The position numbers and the translations under genes are program-made. A DNA stretch of 27,198 nucleotides, taken from assembly GCA_964422145.1 (NCBI GenBank), contig CAYQZV010000025.1, positions 1-27,198 on the forward strand. Direction: 5' to 3'. The notes beneath the pieces are model-generated. The model was not told where the DNA came from, ran no database searches, and worked only from the letters and a program-made list of their open reading frames with translations. Source of the stretch: JACNKV01 sp964422145 (GTDB lineage: Bacteria; Fidelibacterota; Marinisomatia; Marinisomatales; JACNKV01). Shown here piece by piece: positions 1-8,452 of the stretch. How positions within the stretch are numbered: the first letter of the stretch is position 1; the number at the start of each line of letters is the position of its first letter.

Positions 1-1308
1 GGTCAATATTCAATAATCCTATTTATCCTTTTTGGAATATTAGGAGCAGGAAGAATTGGGGAAGGTTGGGTAATATTCTTATACATCGTATTGTTAAATA
101 CTAGTTATTTGATACTGCTAAAAAATACGAGCGTAAAGTATGATTGGTTTTACAATACCACAAATCTGTGGCGTTTAGTCTTCTTTTATTGCTTATTGAT
201 GGTAGCTATCCTGAATATTATCTATTATATGCATCACGAAACCTTTTTTGCATTTACAGCACATGATGAGTTAACATATGACAGGGCAGCTAAAGCATTC
301 AATTCTGACAACTTATCATATTCATTATCATGGCTATACAAAAATCGCAACATAGGTGATTTTGGAGCCATTCTGTATATAAGTATAATTTATCGAATTA
401 TTGAAAGTACACTGCTCGTTAACTTCATAAATATTATTTGCGGTGTACTATCGGCATTAGCACTATTTAAGCTAGGTCGTTTCTTCTTATCAGACCGGTT
501 TGCATTTATAGCATCATTGGCATATTTCATAGGTTCATATACCATTTATTTACAATCAACTGGCTTAAAGGAATCTGTGTTTTTATTAATTGTTATCAAC
601 ACCTTTTGTCATTACTATTATTATTTGGTGAGAAAAAGACTAAAAAATTTATTATATGCAATTTTTCTTGCAAGTCTTATAATCTTCTTTCGTCCGGCTG
701 TTACAGGAATTACTTTAGTTTCGTTGGGTATTGGAACACTTCTAATTAGAAGTGGAGGAGTAAGAAATATTTTCTTGTCTTTACTAATTGGTATTAGTTT
801 TATATACAGCTTACCTATCTTTCAAAATATTTTTGATACCTTCTCGTCATTTGATCAATCTGTTGCACTTCGCTTTGATGATTCAAACAAAAATTTAGCG
901 ATAGCAACTGCTTTTGTTGCCTCATACTTTGGCCCCTTACCTACACTTGTTCCCGTTTTAGGCAAAGAGATGCAGGCACTTTATGCTCCAGGTTTGTTTA
1001 TGCGTGTTTTACTAGCTGCACCATTCTGGTTAGGTGTTTTATTAATAATAAAACAAAAACAGCAGCTGTTTTATGGATTACTAACAATGGTATTGTTAGA
1101 AGCAACATCTTTACTATACATCATGGAAGCTTACGAATTGCGTTATCAAATATTTCATTTGCCTTTTGTTTATTTAATTGCCTTTTATTATCTAGAACAA
1201 ATAGGATTTTATGAAGGTTACAAGTATAGATTACACATCAGAAGAATAAGGATTTTTACATTTTTATTAGTTCTTTTGATCTTTTATTGGAATTTAAGAA
1301 TTGTCTAA
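1..1308 (+). CDS. Multi-pass membrane glycosyltransferase or polysaccharide polymerase (5'-truncated by window)
   Basis: The reading frame is open from base 1. The first possible start inside the window is a TTG at 91, but hydrophobic in-frame codons precede it, so the true start probably lies upstream. The protein is a chain of hydrophobic segments with small basic loops. An acidic motif (HDELTY) in the first large loop resembles the D/E motif of GT-C-fold glycosyltransferases (GT39/ArnT type). Position at the head of a sugar-amidation operon fits a role in building or polymerising a lipid-linked oligosaccharide at the inner membrane. A Wzy-type polymerase is an alternative; these families are poorly conserved and I cannot decide. 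The gene is AT-rich, and a 74-nt gap separates it from the hisH-like gene. Confidence 0.6.
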   Translation, partial: GQYSIILFILFGILGAGRIGEGWVIFLYIVLLNTSYLILLKNTSVKYDWFYNTTNLWRLVFFYCLLMVAILNIIYYMHHETFFAFTAHDELTYDRAAKAFNSDNLSYSLSWLYKNRNIGDFGAILYISIIYRIIESTLLVNFINIICGVLSALALFKLGRFFLSDRFAFIASLAYFIGSYTIYLQSTGLKESVFLLIVINTFCHYYYYLVRKRLKNLLYAIFLASLIIFFRPAVTGITLVSLGIGTLLIRSGGVRNIFLSLLIGISFIYSLPIFQNIFDTFSSFDQSVALRFDDSNKNLAIATAFVASYFGPLPTLVPVLGKEMQALYAPGLFMRVLLAAPFWLGVLLIIKQKQQLFYGLLTMVLLEATSLLYIMEAYELRYQIFHLPFVYLIAFYYLEQIGFYEGYKYRLHIRRIRIFTFLLVLLIFYWNLRIV

Positions 1309-1382
1309 ATATATCTTATTCAATTGTTTTATATTCACAAATCACAATACAAAGAAGTTTATAGGCTAAAAGATTAGAAAAG

Positions 1383-2009
1383 ATGATTAATAAAGGAAAG
1401 GTATTAATACTAGACTATGGTATGGGCAATCTTCATTCTGTTTGTAAAAAAGTTAAAAAATTTGATGTTAATGCAGAGATAAGTAGTAATCCAAATAAAG
1501 TCAAAGAAGCTTCAAAAATTATTTTGCCAGGTGTAGGTCATTTTTCTAAGGCAATAAGTACCCTAAAGATTTTAAATTTATTTGAGACTTTAAATGATGT
1601 CGTATTATCTAAGAAAACCCCCATCCTCGGCATATGCTTAGGATTACAGCTGATGGCAAAGCATAGCGAAGAGGGCAGTGTTGAGGGCTTTGGATGGTTC
1701 GATGCTGAAGTGGTCCATTTTAATATACAAGATCAGTTGAAACACAAGGTTCCACACATGGGTTGGAACAATGTAAATGCAATGAAACAATCAGCACTAC
1801 TCAATGGTATTTCTGAATCTCAGGAGTTTTACTTTGCACATTCCTATCATATCAAATCAAACAAAATGGAGGATGTCCTCATGACAACAAACTATGATTA
1901 CAATTTTGTTTCGGCCCTTGAAAAAGACAATATTTTCGGCGTACAGTTTCATCCTGAAAAAAGCCATAGTGTTGGAGAGAAGCTATTGTCTAATTTTTTG
2001 AAATTGTAG
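1383..2009 (+). CDS. hisH: HisH-type glutamine amidotransferase of sugar amidination (HisH2)
   Basis: Class-I glutamine amidotransferase of 208 aa, the normal HisH length. The nucleophile elbow GICLG carries Cys85, and the His190/Glu192 pair sits in QFHPEK near the C-terminus, so the triad looks intact. The oxyanion region LPGVGHF is present at about residues 48-54. HisH releases ammonia from glutamine and passes it to HisF. No other histidine genes are present and the neighbours are a hisF-like gene and a wbpG-like amidotransferase. The likely job is therefore ammonia supply for conversion of a sugar N-acetyl group to an acetamidino group, as known for the wbpG-hisH-hisF trio of Pseudomonas aeruginosa. 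ATG start at 1383; two bases separate it from hisF. Confidence 0.88.
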   Translation: MINKGKVLILDYGMGNLHSVCKKVKKFDVNAEISSNPNKVKEASKIILPGVGHFSKAISTLKILNLFETLNDVVLSKKTPILGICLGLQLMAKHSEEGSVEGFGWFDAEVVHFNIQDQLKHKVPHMGWNNVNAMKQSALLNGISESQEFYFAHSYHIKSNKMEDVLMTTNYDYNFVSALEKDNIFGVQFHPEKSHSVGEKLLSNFLKL

Positions 2010-2011
2010 AA

Positions 2012-2773
2012 ATGTTTCGTCCAAGAGTAATACCTGTTTTGTTATTAAAAAACAAAGGTCTTGTCAAATCAACTAGATTTAAAGACCATCGCTATATCGG
2101 TGATCCTATTAATGCTGTAAAAATCTTTAACGATTTGAAAGCTGACGAACTGGCGTTTCTGGATATAATGGCCAGTAAGGAAGGTCGTATGATTTCCATT
2201 GATTTTGTCAGTAAGGTAGGTGAAGAAGCCAATATGCCTTTTGCAGTGGGTGGTGGAATTGAAAAAATTGAAGACATACAGAAGATTATAGCTGCCGGTG
2301 CTGAAAAAGTCATCATCAACACACAGGCTTTAAATGTAGATTTTATTCGCGAAGCCGCTGATACTTTTGGTTCCTCTACCATTGTAGTATGTTTGGATGT
2401 AAAAAAGAAATTGTTTGGTAAAAAACAAACCTGGACGTTGGCCGGTGAAAAAGCCAGTGGATACGATCCTGTTGATTTTGCCCGCGTAATGCAGGATAAT
2501 GGCGCTGGAGAACTCATTGTTCAATCTATTGAGCAGGACGGTATGATGCAAGGATATGACGTTCCGCTTATCAAAGCGGTGTCCGAGGCTGTTACAATCC
2601 CCGTTATTGCATTGGGCGGTGCCGGAAATCTTTCACACCTGAAGCAAGCCTACATCGAAGCCTATGCGAATGGCTTGGCTGCGGGTAGCATGTTTGTATA
2701 TTATGGGCTACGAAAAGGGATATTGATTAATTATCCTGAAAAAGAAGATATTATAAAATTACTAAAAGAATGA
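2012..2773 (+). CDS. hisF: HisF-type cyclase paralogue, AglZ/HisF2 acetamidino modification family
   Basis: TIM-barrel protein of 253 aa. It keeps HisF signatures: the FLDI strand, the AVGGGI phosphate-binding turn (about residues 78-83), VIINT, and the later phosphate motif IALGGAG. The N-terminus reads RVIPVLLLKNKGLVKS instead of the IPCLDVKDG typical of histidine biosynthesis; this divergent start is usual for the paralogues dedicated to sugar amidination. Together with HisH it would deliver ammonia to the WbpG-like enzyme two genes downstream. It starts 2 nt after the hisH stop, and its TGA overlaps the next ATG (ATGA at 2770), showing tight translational coupling. It is not expected to serve histidine synthesis, though that cannot be excluded from sequence alone. 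Confidence 0.88.
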   Translation: MFRPRVIPVLLLKNKGLVKSTRFKDHRYIGDPINAVKIFNDLKADELAFLDIMASKEGRMISIDFVSKVGEEANMPFAVGGGIEKIEDIQKIIAAGAEKVIINTQALNVDFIREAADTFGSSTIVVCLDVKKKLFGKKQTWTLAGEKASGYDPVDFARVMQDNGAGELIVQSIEQDGMMQGYDVPLIKAVSEAVTIPVIALGGAGNLSHLKQAYIEAYANGLAAGSMFVYYGLRKGILINYPEKEDIIKLLKE

Positions 2774-3837
2774 AAATACTCATTGACCTGGGCCATCCAG
2801 CACATATACATTATTTCAAAAATTTCATTTGGCTCATGGAAGAGAAAGGTTATGAGTTTTGTCTTGTTTCTAGAGATAAAGAAGTACTTCATCAATTATT
2901 AAACCATTACAAACTACATTTTATTTCTCGAGGAAAGGGTGGTAAATCACTTTTAGCCAAAGCAGCCTATATCTTAAAGGCTGATTTCATTATCTATAAA
3001 GCAGCAAAACGATTTAAACCAGATGTTTTTTTGAGTTTCTCTTCTACCTATGCGGCGCATGTTTCACGCTTTTTCAAAAAACCCCATATTGTTCTTGACG
3101 ATACTGAGCATGCAAAGTTAGAATTGTTGATGTACCCTCCTTTTTCAGATGTAATCCTGAATCCCAAACCATTCAGGAAAGCTTTTTCCAGAAAGCAGCT
3201 ATATTTTGATAGTTATATGGAAATGAGTCATCTATTTCCAAAGTATTTTTCTGCTAATGCTGAGATAATTGAGTCCTATGGCTTAAATACAAATGAGAGA
3301 TACTTTATTATAAGATTTGTCTCTTGGGATGCAAGTCATGATATAGGACAAACCGGCCTTGATTTAACAACCAAATTAAGTATCGTTAGAAAACTTGAAA
3401 AACATGGCAATGTTCTGATTTCATCCGAGTCAAAACTGCCAACTGATTTGGAGAAGTATAAAATTAATATTAATCCGGCACACCTTCATCAAATATTGTA
3501 CTATAGCGCGATGTATATCGGCGAAGGAGCCACAACAGCTGCTGAAGCAATCATCCTGGGCACACCAGCTATTTATATCAACACGCTTGATGCTGGTACT
3601 ATTAGTGAACAGGCTGCTAAATATGGTTTAGTTAGTTTGCGAAATGCAAAAAATATAATGGTTAAGATTGATGAATTTCTTTCACCACAAGCTAAGACTG
3701 ATGCCATTGAAATGCGTAACAAACTTCTCAATGATAAGATAGATGTTACCTCTTTCCTAGTTTGGTTTGTTGAAAATTATCCCGAAAGCGAAAAAATTAT
3801 GAGAGAAAACCCGGAATACCAATACAATTTTAAATAG
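2770..3837 (+). CDS. DUF354 family protein (GT-B/UDP-GlcNAc 2-epimerase-like fold)
   Basis: Full-length DUF354 protein of 355 aa. Visible marks are the N-terminal ILIDLGHPAHIHYFKN, the central DDTEHAKLE (about residues 110-118), the YIGEGATTAAEA nucleotide-sugar-type loop (about 248-259) and the family C-terminus (VWFVENYP). DUF354 proteins are distant relatives of WecB and GT-B glycosyltransferases and often occur in polysaccharide loci, but the reaction is unknown. It sits between hisF- and wbpG-like genes, overlapping hisF by 4 nt and ending 3 nt before wbpG, so it probably works in the same sugar-modification or transfer step. It is the only intact copy in the window. A decayed copy and a truncated copy lie at 5017-5376 and 8453-8956. 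Confidence 0.85.
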   Translation: MKILIDLGHPAHIHYFKNFIWLMEEKGYEFCLVSRDKEVLHQLLNHYKLHFISRGKGGKSLLAKAAYILKADFIIYKAAKRFKPDVFLSFSSTYAAHVSRFFKKPHIVLDDTEHAKLELLMYPPFSDVILNPKPFRKAFSRKQLYFDSYMEMSHLFPKYFSANAEIIESYGLNTNERYFIIRFVSWDASHDIGQTGLDLTTKLSIVRKLEKHGNVLISSESKLPTDLEKYKININPAHLHQILYYSAMYIGEGATTAAEAIILGTPAIYINTLDAGTISEQAAKYGLVSLRNAKNIMVKIDEFLSPQAKTDAIEMRNKLLNDKIDVTSFLVWFVENYPESEKIMRENPEYQYNFK

Positions 3838-3840
3838 AAA

Positions 3841-5004
3841 ATGGAAATAAAACCCTATCAATACAAAGCTGGTCAAGTATGCACTCGCTGCATCATGGAC
3901 GATACTGTCAAAGGCATCTCATTTGATGAAAATGGTGTATGTACCTTTTGTTATATACATGACGATCTGGAAGCTTCATTTCCAATGAATGATGAAACGC
4001 CAAAGAAACTTCAGGAATTCGTAAACAAAATCAAAAAGGATGGCAAAAATAAAAAATACGATTGCGTGCTAGGCGTGAGCGGTGGCCGTGATAGCACATA
4101 CACATTGTATAGTGCCGTTAAATTAGGTTTGCGGCCTTTGGCCGTACATTTTGACAATGGTTGGAATACTGATCTGGCCGTTCAAAACATTAAAAATGCC
4201 TGTAAAAAACTAAATGTAGATCTCTATACCCATGTAGCCGATTGGGAAGAATACAAGGATTTGCAGCGCGCCTTTTTATCTTCATCAACTCCTGATGCTG
4301 AAGTACCAACGGATTGGGTTATTTTTTCTGTTTTGTTCAGGGAAGCAGCGCGCGAAGGAGTAAAATACATTATTCACGGGCACTCCTTTCGCACTGAAGG
4401 CACTACTCCTCTTACCTGGACTTATATGGATGGCAAATATGTTAATTACATTCACAAAAAATTTGGATCAAAAAAAATCACCAGTTTCCCTGTTATGTCC
4501 ATGTCTAAGTACTTAGACTACACTTTTGTCAGGCAAATAAGACAAATCAGATTGCTCTATTATCTACCTTACGATGAGCAGGAAATCTTGAGGTTATTAT
4601 CAGATGAAGTGGGCTGGCAAAGTTATGGTGGAAAGCACCATGAATCTAAATATACTGGCTTTTTCCAATCGTTTATCTTAACTCGCAAATTTAATATTGA
4701 TAAACGCAAATTACATTACTCTGCTCTATTGCGAAACGGCCAAATGACTCGTGAAGAAGCTTTGGCAAAAGTGCAAAAAGATCCTTATGATGGTGGAAAA
4801 GAAACACTCGATTATTGTCTCAAAAAGCTTAATTATTCGTATGATGAATTCGAAAAGATAATGACTGAAGAACCTAAACTTTTTCTTGAGTATAAGTCGT
4901 ATTATAAACTGGTGCGAAAGCTTAAAAAACCAATTAAATGGGGAACTGATGTTGGAATTATCCCTGACACTGTTTATCGTAAATTTTTCAAGTTTGACTT
5001 ATAA
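3841..5004 (+). CDS. wbpG: N-acetyl sugar amidotransferase, WbpG-like
   Basis: ATP-pyrophosphatase family enzyme of 387 aa. The PP-loop SGGRDS is at residues 80-85. Two CxxC pairs near the N-terminus (C14/C17 and C34/C37) are likely metal ligands, as is typical of this family. Family knowledge: WbpG with HisH and HisF uses ammonia and ATP to convert an N-acetyl group of an activated sugar to an N-acetimidoyl (acetamidino) group, for example in O-antigen ManNAc3NAcA derivatives or legionaminic acid derivatives. It is the last intact gene of the hisH-hisF-DUF354-wbpG operon; ATG start 3 nt after the previous stop. Immediately downstream, base composition drops sharply to very AT-rich. Confidence 0.88.
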   Translation: MEIKPYQYKAGQVCTRCIMDDTVKGISFDENGVCTFCYIHDDLEASFPMNDETPKKLQEFVNKIKKDGKNKKYDCVLGVSGGRDSTYTLYSAVKLGLRPLAVHFDNGWNTDLAVQNIKNACKKLNVDLYTHVADWEEYKDLQRAFLSSSTPDAEVPTDWVIFSVLFREAAREGVKYIIHGHSFRTEGTTPLTWTYMDGKYVNYIHKKFGSKKITSFPVMSMSKYLDYTFVRQIRQIRLLYYLPYDEQEILRLLSDEVGWQSYGGKHHESKYTGFFQSFILTRKFNIDKRKLHYSALLRNGQMTREEALAKVQKDPYDGGKETLDYCLKKLNYSYDEFEKIMTEEPKLFLEYKSYYKLVRKLKKPIKWGTDVGIIPDTVYRKFFKFDL

Positions 5005-5016
5005 TAATTTAATATT

Positions 5017-5376
5017 ATCACATTATTCAGTATTTTTGGGTAAATTAGTTAAAATTATAGTAGTATTTTTCCCTGGTTTAGAAATTGTGCCAATAATCAA
5101 TAAATTTGTTGCACCATTTCCTAATATAGTAGTTACACCTTCATATTTTTTAAAAAAAAATTATGGTAATCACCATAAGAAAATAGGTGGTTTTTTGAAT
5201 AAACATAATTAAATCCTACTTTTTTAAATCTGAAAAATTAGATTTTTAAATATTAGAAAAAATAAAATGCTAAAAGAAAAATAGATTCTACAGCCTTTAT
5301 GGTTTGGTTTATAGAAAAATTACCAAAATCTGTTAATTTAATGAAAACTAATTCTAATAATGAGTACTTTGCATAA
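5017..5376 (+). pseudogene. Decayed DUF354 pseudogene, middle and C-terminal fragments only
   Basis: No intact gene fits here, but two blocks match the DUF354 protein encoded at 2770-3837. Block 1 (about 5017-5209, frame 2) reads ...FPNIVVTPSYFLKKNYG..., aligning with the central region after the DDTEHA motif (about residues 98-155), although the acidic motif itself is lost. Block 2 (5266-5376, frame 1) reads KIDSTAFMVWFIEK and matches the C-terminal tail (from about residue 320). Residues of about 155-320 and the whole N-terminus are missing and the frame differs, so the gene is dead. Block 2 overlaps the next start codon by 17 nt, mirroring the DUF354/transferase overlap at 8953. It is strongly AT-rich like the genes that follow. 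Confidence 0.7.
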
Positions 5377-6382
5377 AATACTAAAAGAAAAATTAGAAGA
5401 TTATTGCAAGATTGAAAATGTAAAATTTTCATTTGTTAAAACGACTAATTCCATAAATATTCAAATTCTACCCAGTGGTAAAAAACTAGATTGTATTATA
5501 AATTTAGAAAGAGTGAATAATATTAGATGGATAAATAAATTTCATGAAGATGTTAATTTAAAATTAAAAAAGAATGGAATCTATTTATCGTGTGGTGAAA
5601 CTCTTTCTGAGCGTAATAATAGGATAAGAGCTAAAACAAAATTTGGGTTTGTGAATATTTTATTATTTATAGATTTTATCTACAAACGTTTTATACCAAA
5701 ACTACCAGGATTTAAAAACGTATATTTTGCCATTACGAAAGGTCATAATAGAGTCATTTCCAAAGCAGAGATTTTAGGAAGACTAATTTCGTGTGGATTT
5801 GAAATTTTAGAATATTTTGAACATGAAAACTTACTTTTTATAATTTCAAAAAAAATTGATAAACCAGATTTTAATATGCAGGTTTCTTATGGTCCTTTGT
5901 TTAAAATGAATAGAATTGGTTATAAAGGAAAAGTTATTGGTGTATATAAAATGAGAACGATGTATCCTTATTCAGAATATTGTCAAGAATTAATTATTAA
6001 AGAAAATGACTTAGATAAAAGTGGCAAAGTGTCTAACGATTTTAGAGTAACATATTGGGGAAGAATATTTAGAAAGTATTGGATTGATGAATTACCGATG
6101 TTAATTAATTTTTTCAAAGGAGAATTGAATCTGGTTGGAGTCAGACCGTTAAGTAAAGATTATTTTAATCGATATCCAAAAGAATTACAAGATTTACGCA
6201 CTCAATTCAAACCGGGACTAATTCCGCCTTACTATGCTGATATACCTAAGAGTTTTGAAGAGATATTGGAAAGTGAGAAGAAATATATTTTAAGGAGGAT
6301 TAGATCACCAATTGTAACAGATATTCAATATTTTTTCAGAGCTTTTGTTAATATTATCTTTAAAGAAGCAAGAAGCCAATAA
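5360..6382 (+). CDS. Bacterial sugar transferase (phosphoglycosyl transferase), short form without N-terminal membrane domain
   Basis: Protein of 340 aa. The C-terminal half is a bacterial sugar transferase domain (PF02397 type): YGPLFKMNRIG, YKMRTM, DFRVTYWGRIFRK, then WIDELP with the Asp-Glu dyad that is catalytic in PglC/WcaJ-type enzymes, and NLVGVRPLS. The N-terminal part (about 1-170) matches the middle domain of the 626-aa protein at 8953-10833, including TKGHNRVISKAEILGR. The roughly 260-residue multi-TM domain of that homologue is absent. Expected role: transfer of a phospho-sugar from a UDP-sugar to undecaprenyl phosphate at the inner membrane. The gene is AT-rich, overlaps the DUF354 pseudogene and is 2 nt from the next gene. 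Membrane attachment may rest on the hydrophobic stretch near residues 95-118. Confidence 0.8.
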   Translation: MSTLHKILKEKLEDYCKIENVKFSFVKTTNSINIQILPSGKKLDCIINLERVNNIRWINKFHEDVNLKLKKNGIYLSCGETLSERNNRIRAKTKFGFVNILLFIDFIYKRFIPKLPGFKNVYFAITKGHNRVISKAEILGRLISCGFEILEYFEHENLLFIISKKIDKPDFNMQVSYGPLFKMNRIGYKGKVIGVYKMRTMYPYSEYCQELIIKENDLDKSGKVSNDFRVTYWGRIFRKYWIDELPMLINFFKGELNLVGVRPLSKDYFNRYPKELQDLRTQFKPGLIPPYYADIPKSFEEILESEKKYILRRIRSPIVTDIQYFFRAFVNIIFKEARSQ

Positions 6383-6384
6383 AA

Positions 6385-6939
6385 TTGAAAATAATCAAAT
6401 TTCTTATATTTATTTTTTTACCAATACAATTTTTATTCTCTTCTGATAAAAATTTTAAAAAACAAATCTACATTTCTTCATCCTATGGGATACAAATTTC
6501 TGGAATTAAATCGGAAGATTTTCTGATATCTAATGTTGCTCCAACTATTAAACTGAAAAGTGGAATTTGGTTCTCAAATGAAATTGGATTACAAATTGCA
6601 TATAATGGTCCATATTTTTACTATATTGAAGATAATGATAAACATCATTACAATTTTTACCATGGTGAGGTGATTCTAAATATTAATGAAATAATTTCTT
6701 ATCCTTCGGGAAAGGTCAATTTTTTAACTGAAATTGGTGCGGGATATTTCTATAATAAATATTATAATAGACCAAATATTTGTATGAGCTTAGGATTAAA
6801 AAGTTCATTCGAAATGAGTAAAAATTATGAAGTATTTCTTGATTTTTCTTCTATAATGGGGTGGGACATTTTTCAAGCAAATGAAGATATTTTACCTCAA
6901 ATTGGGATAGGTGCAATTTATAATTTTAGGATGAATTAA
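6385..6939 (+). CDS. Small secreted outer-membrane beta-barrel-like protein
   Basis: Protein of 184 aa starting at TTG, 2 nt after the previous stop. A clear signal peptide (basic KIIK then a hydrophobic run to FLFSS, about residues 1-20) is followed by alternating polar and aromatic strands (for example EIGLQIAYNG, EIGAGYFYN, IGIGAIYNF) and a C-terminal aromatic residue. This is the pattern of an 8-strand OmpA/OmpX-like barrel. I do not recognise a specific family. It lies between a phosphoglycosyl transferase and a Wzi-like barrel in an apparent operon, which suggests a role in surface polysaccharide display. It has no counterpart in the second module copy (8.45-13.07 kb). Strongly AT-rich. 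Confidence 0.6.
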   Translation: MKIIKFLIFIFLPIQFLFSSDKNFKKQIYISSSYGIQISGIKSEDFLISNVAPTIKLKSGIWFSNEIGLQIAYNGPYFYYIEDNDKHHYNFYHGEVILNINEIISYPSGKVNFLTEIGAGYFYNKYYNRPNICMSLGLKSSFEMSKNYEVFLDFSSIMGWDIFQANEDILPQIGIGAIYNFRMN

Positions 6940-6941
6940 AT

Positions 6942-8255
6942 TTGAATTACATTTCAAAAAAATCAACATTGTTCATTTTATTAATTTCTTTCGCCTTTTC
7001 TTCGAAAATGACGGTTCAACCAAATTTATATATTCAAAATTATAGTTCTGGTGGGGAATTCACTTCTGAAAATTTAAATGTATCCTTTCTTGGGTGGAAA
7101 ATAAATTCCAAATATTCATCTAACAATTTTGAGGTATTATCCTCTTTTTCTGCACATGGCATTCAAAATTATAAATTTAATCTAGATGACTTAATTAATA
7201 TTAAGTCAATTCCATATAGTGCATCTTATATGGATAATTACGATAATCTTTGGATTTATTGGCTTTCCGAAGTAGCAGTAAAATATTCAACACGAAACAA
7301 AACTTTCAGCTTTAGAAATTTCGGAAAAAATATAGGAGAAAGTAGAAACTCAATTTTTATCTCAAATAAACCAATAAATTATCCCACAATTGATTTTAAA
7401 TGGGAAATCAATCCAAAATTGGATTTTCATTATCAATATTCATTCTTAAATAAGAAAAGTATCGAAATTGAGGACACCCCATTTTATAAATATAAATCCT
7501 TAGTTTATCATGGATTAAAATATCAATTAAATTCAAAAATTCAATTTATTTTGCATGAAACAGTAATTTTTGACCGGAATTTGGATTTTAATTATTTAAA
7601 TCCATTTATTTTTTATTATCCTATCAGCCGGTATATAGGATATAATGATAATAATCAAATTGGAATTGAATGTTTATTTGCTCCAAATAAAAGAAGTAAA
7701 TATTTTGCATCATTACTAATTGATGAATGGGATCCCGACTTAACATTTGAAAAATACCATGAAAATTGGATTGCTTACCAAGTTGGAGGTTATTTAAATA
7801 ATATATTTTTGAACGATAAATTTTACTTTGAATATACTTGGACAGATTTTAGAGTTTATGAAAATTTATATGAAGATGCTGATTTCTATTTAAATGGAAG
7901 TTCAATTGGATTTTGGACTGGTTCACATGCTCAATCTTTTATTATAGACTACAATTATAGTTTTAATAAATTTCTTTTTAATTTAAGTTATTTGAATGTT
8001 AAAAGAGGATTTCAACCTGAAAATTTAATCGATGTTGCCTATGAAAAAATCAATTTTGATAGATTTTCCAAAGGTTATGAACAAAAAGAAAAATTCTCTA
8101 TAGAATTAGATTATTTTTATAATTCTTTACTTGAGGTTGGTATTAGTGTTAATTATCTAAATTGGACTATTGATTCAAAATCTGACAATCAAATTAATGG
8201 TAGGTTATATTTTGGGACTGAAATTAATTATTTTTTTAAAGAACTAAATCTTTAA
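6942..8255 (+). CDS. Wzi-like capsule-assembly outer-membrane beta-barrel (AT-rich copy)
   Basis: Protein of 437 aa with a TTG start and a signal peptide ending near FAFSSK (about residue 21). The body is a succession of beta-hairpins rich in Tyr, Phe, Trp and Asn, typical of a large barrel. Features resembling the Wzi family and shared with the protein at 11830-13074 are a Y(L/A)NP turn and a (L)LIDEW motif in mid-protein. Wzi-type barrels bind surface polysaccharide at the outer membrane; that role is inferred from this weak resemblance and from its place behind a phosphoglycosyl transferase. It starts 2 nt after the preceding gene and meets a fragmentary reverse-strand frame at its end (12-nt overlap). 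Strongly AT-rich. Confidence 0.55.
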   Translation: MNYISKKSTLFILLISFAFSSKMTVQPNLYIQNYSSGGEFTSENLNVSFLGWKINSKYSSNNFEVLSSFSAHGIQNYKFNLDDLINIKSIPYSASYMDNYDNLWIYWLSEVAVKYSTRNKTFSFRNFGKNIGESRNSIFISNKPINYPTIDFKWEINPKLDFHYQYSFLNKKSIEIEDTPFYKYKSLVYHGLKYQLNSKIQFILHETVIFDRNLDFNYLNPFIFYYPISRYIGYNDNNQIGIECLFAPNKRSKYFASLLIDEWDPDLTFEKYHENWIAYQVGGYLNNIFLNDKFYFEYTWTDFRVYENLYEDADFYLNGSSIGFWTGSHAQSFIIDYNYSFNKFLFNLSYLNVKRGFQPENLIDVAYEKINFDRFSKGYEQKEKFSIELDYFYNSLLEVGISVNYLNWTIDSKSDNQINGRLYFGTEINYFFKELNL

Positions 8256-8452
8256 TTTATTCCACGGCATTTCCAAATTTAAATAAAAATTAAATATCTG
8301 AGAATTATAAGGTCCTAATGCTTCAATATTTTCAAATTTGGTAAAAATGTGTTTAAAATTTAATCCAATAACAAAATTTAAATTATAGATATTTAATGGC
8401 ATTGGAGTATTTAAATCCAATATTATACCTGCTGAAGTTTCTTCATAATTAA
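8244..8452 (-). pseudogene. C-terminal fragment of an outer-membrane protein gene, cut at the module junction
   Basis: On the reverse strand a frame ending in TAG at 8244 encodes about 69 residues with barrel-like alternating strands (NLNFVIGLNFKH, IFNFYLNLEMPWNK) and a hydrophobic C-terminal end. The frame continues upstream only as the antisense of the DUF354 fragment that starts near 8453, so the coding signal stops abruptly at the same place where the DUF354 frame begins. I read it as the tail of a lost barrel gene left at a recombination joint. It shares the AT-rich composition of 5.0-8.4 kb. It could be chance coding; there is no independent start or promoter. Confidence 0.4.

Noticed and set aside
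2092..2551. Reverse-strand frames of 141 and 73 codons opposite the hisF-like gene
   Set aside because: Composition follows the hisF codons, with no family resemblance and no ribosome binding site; antisense shadows.
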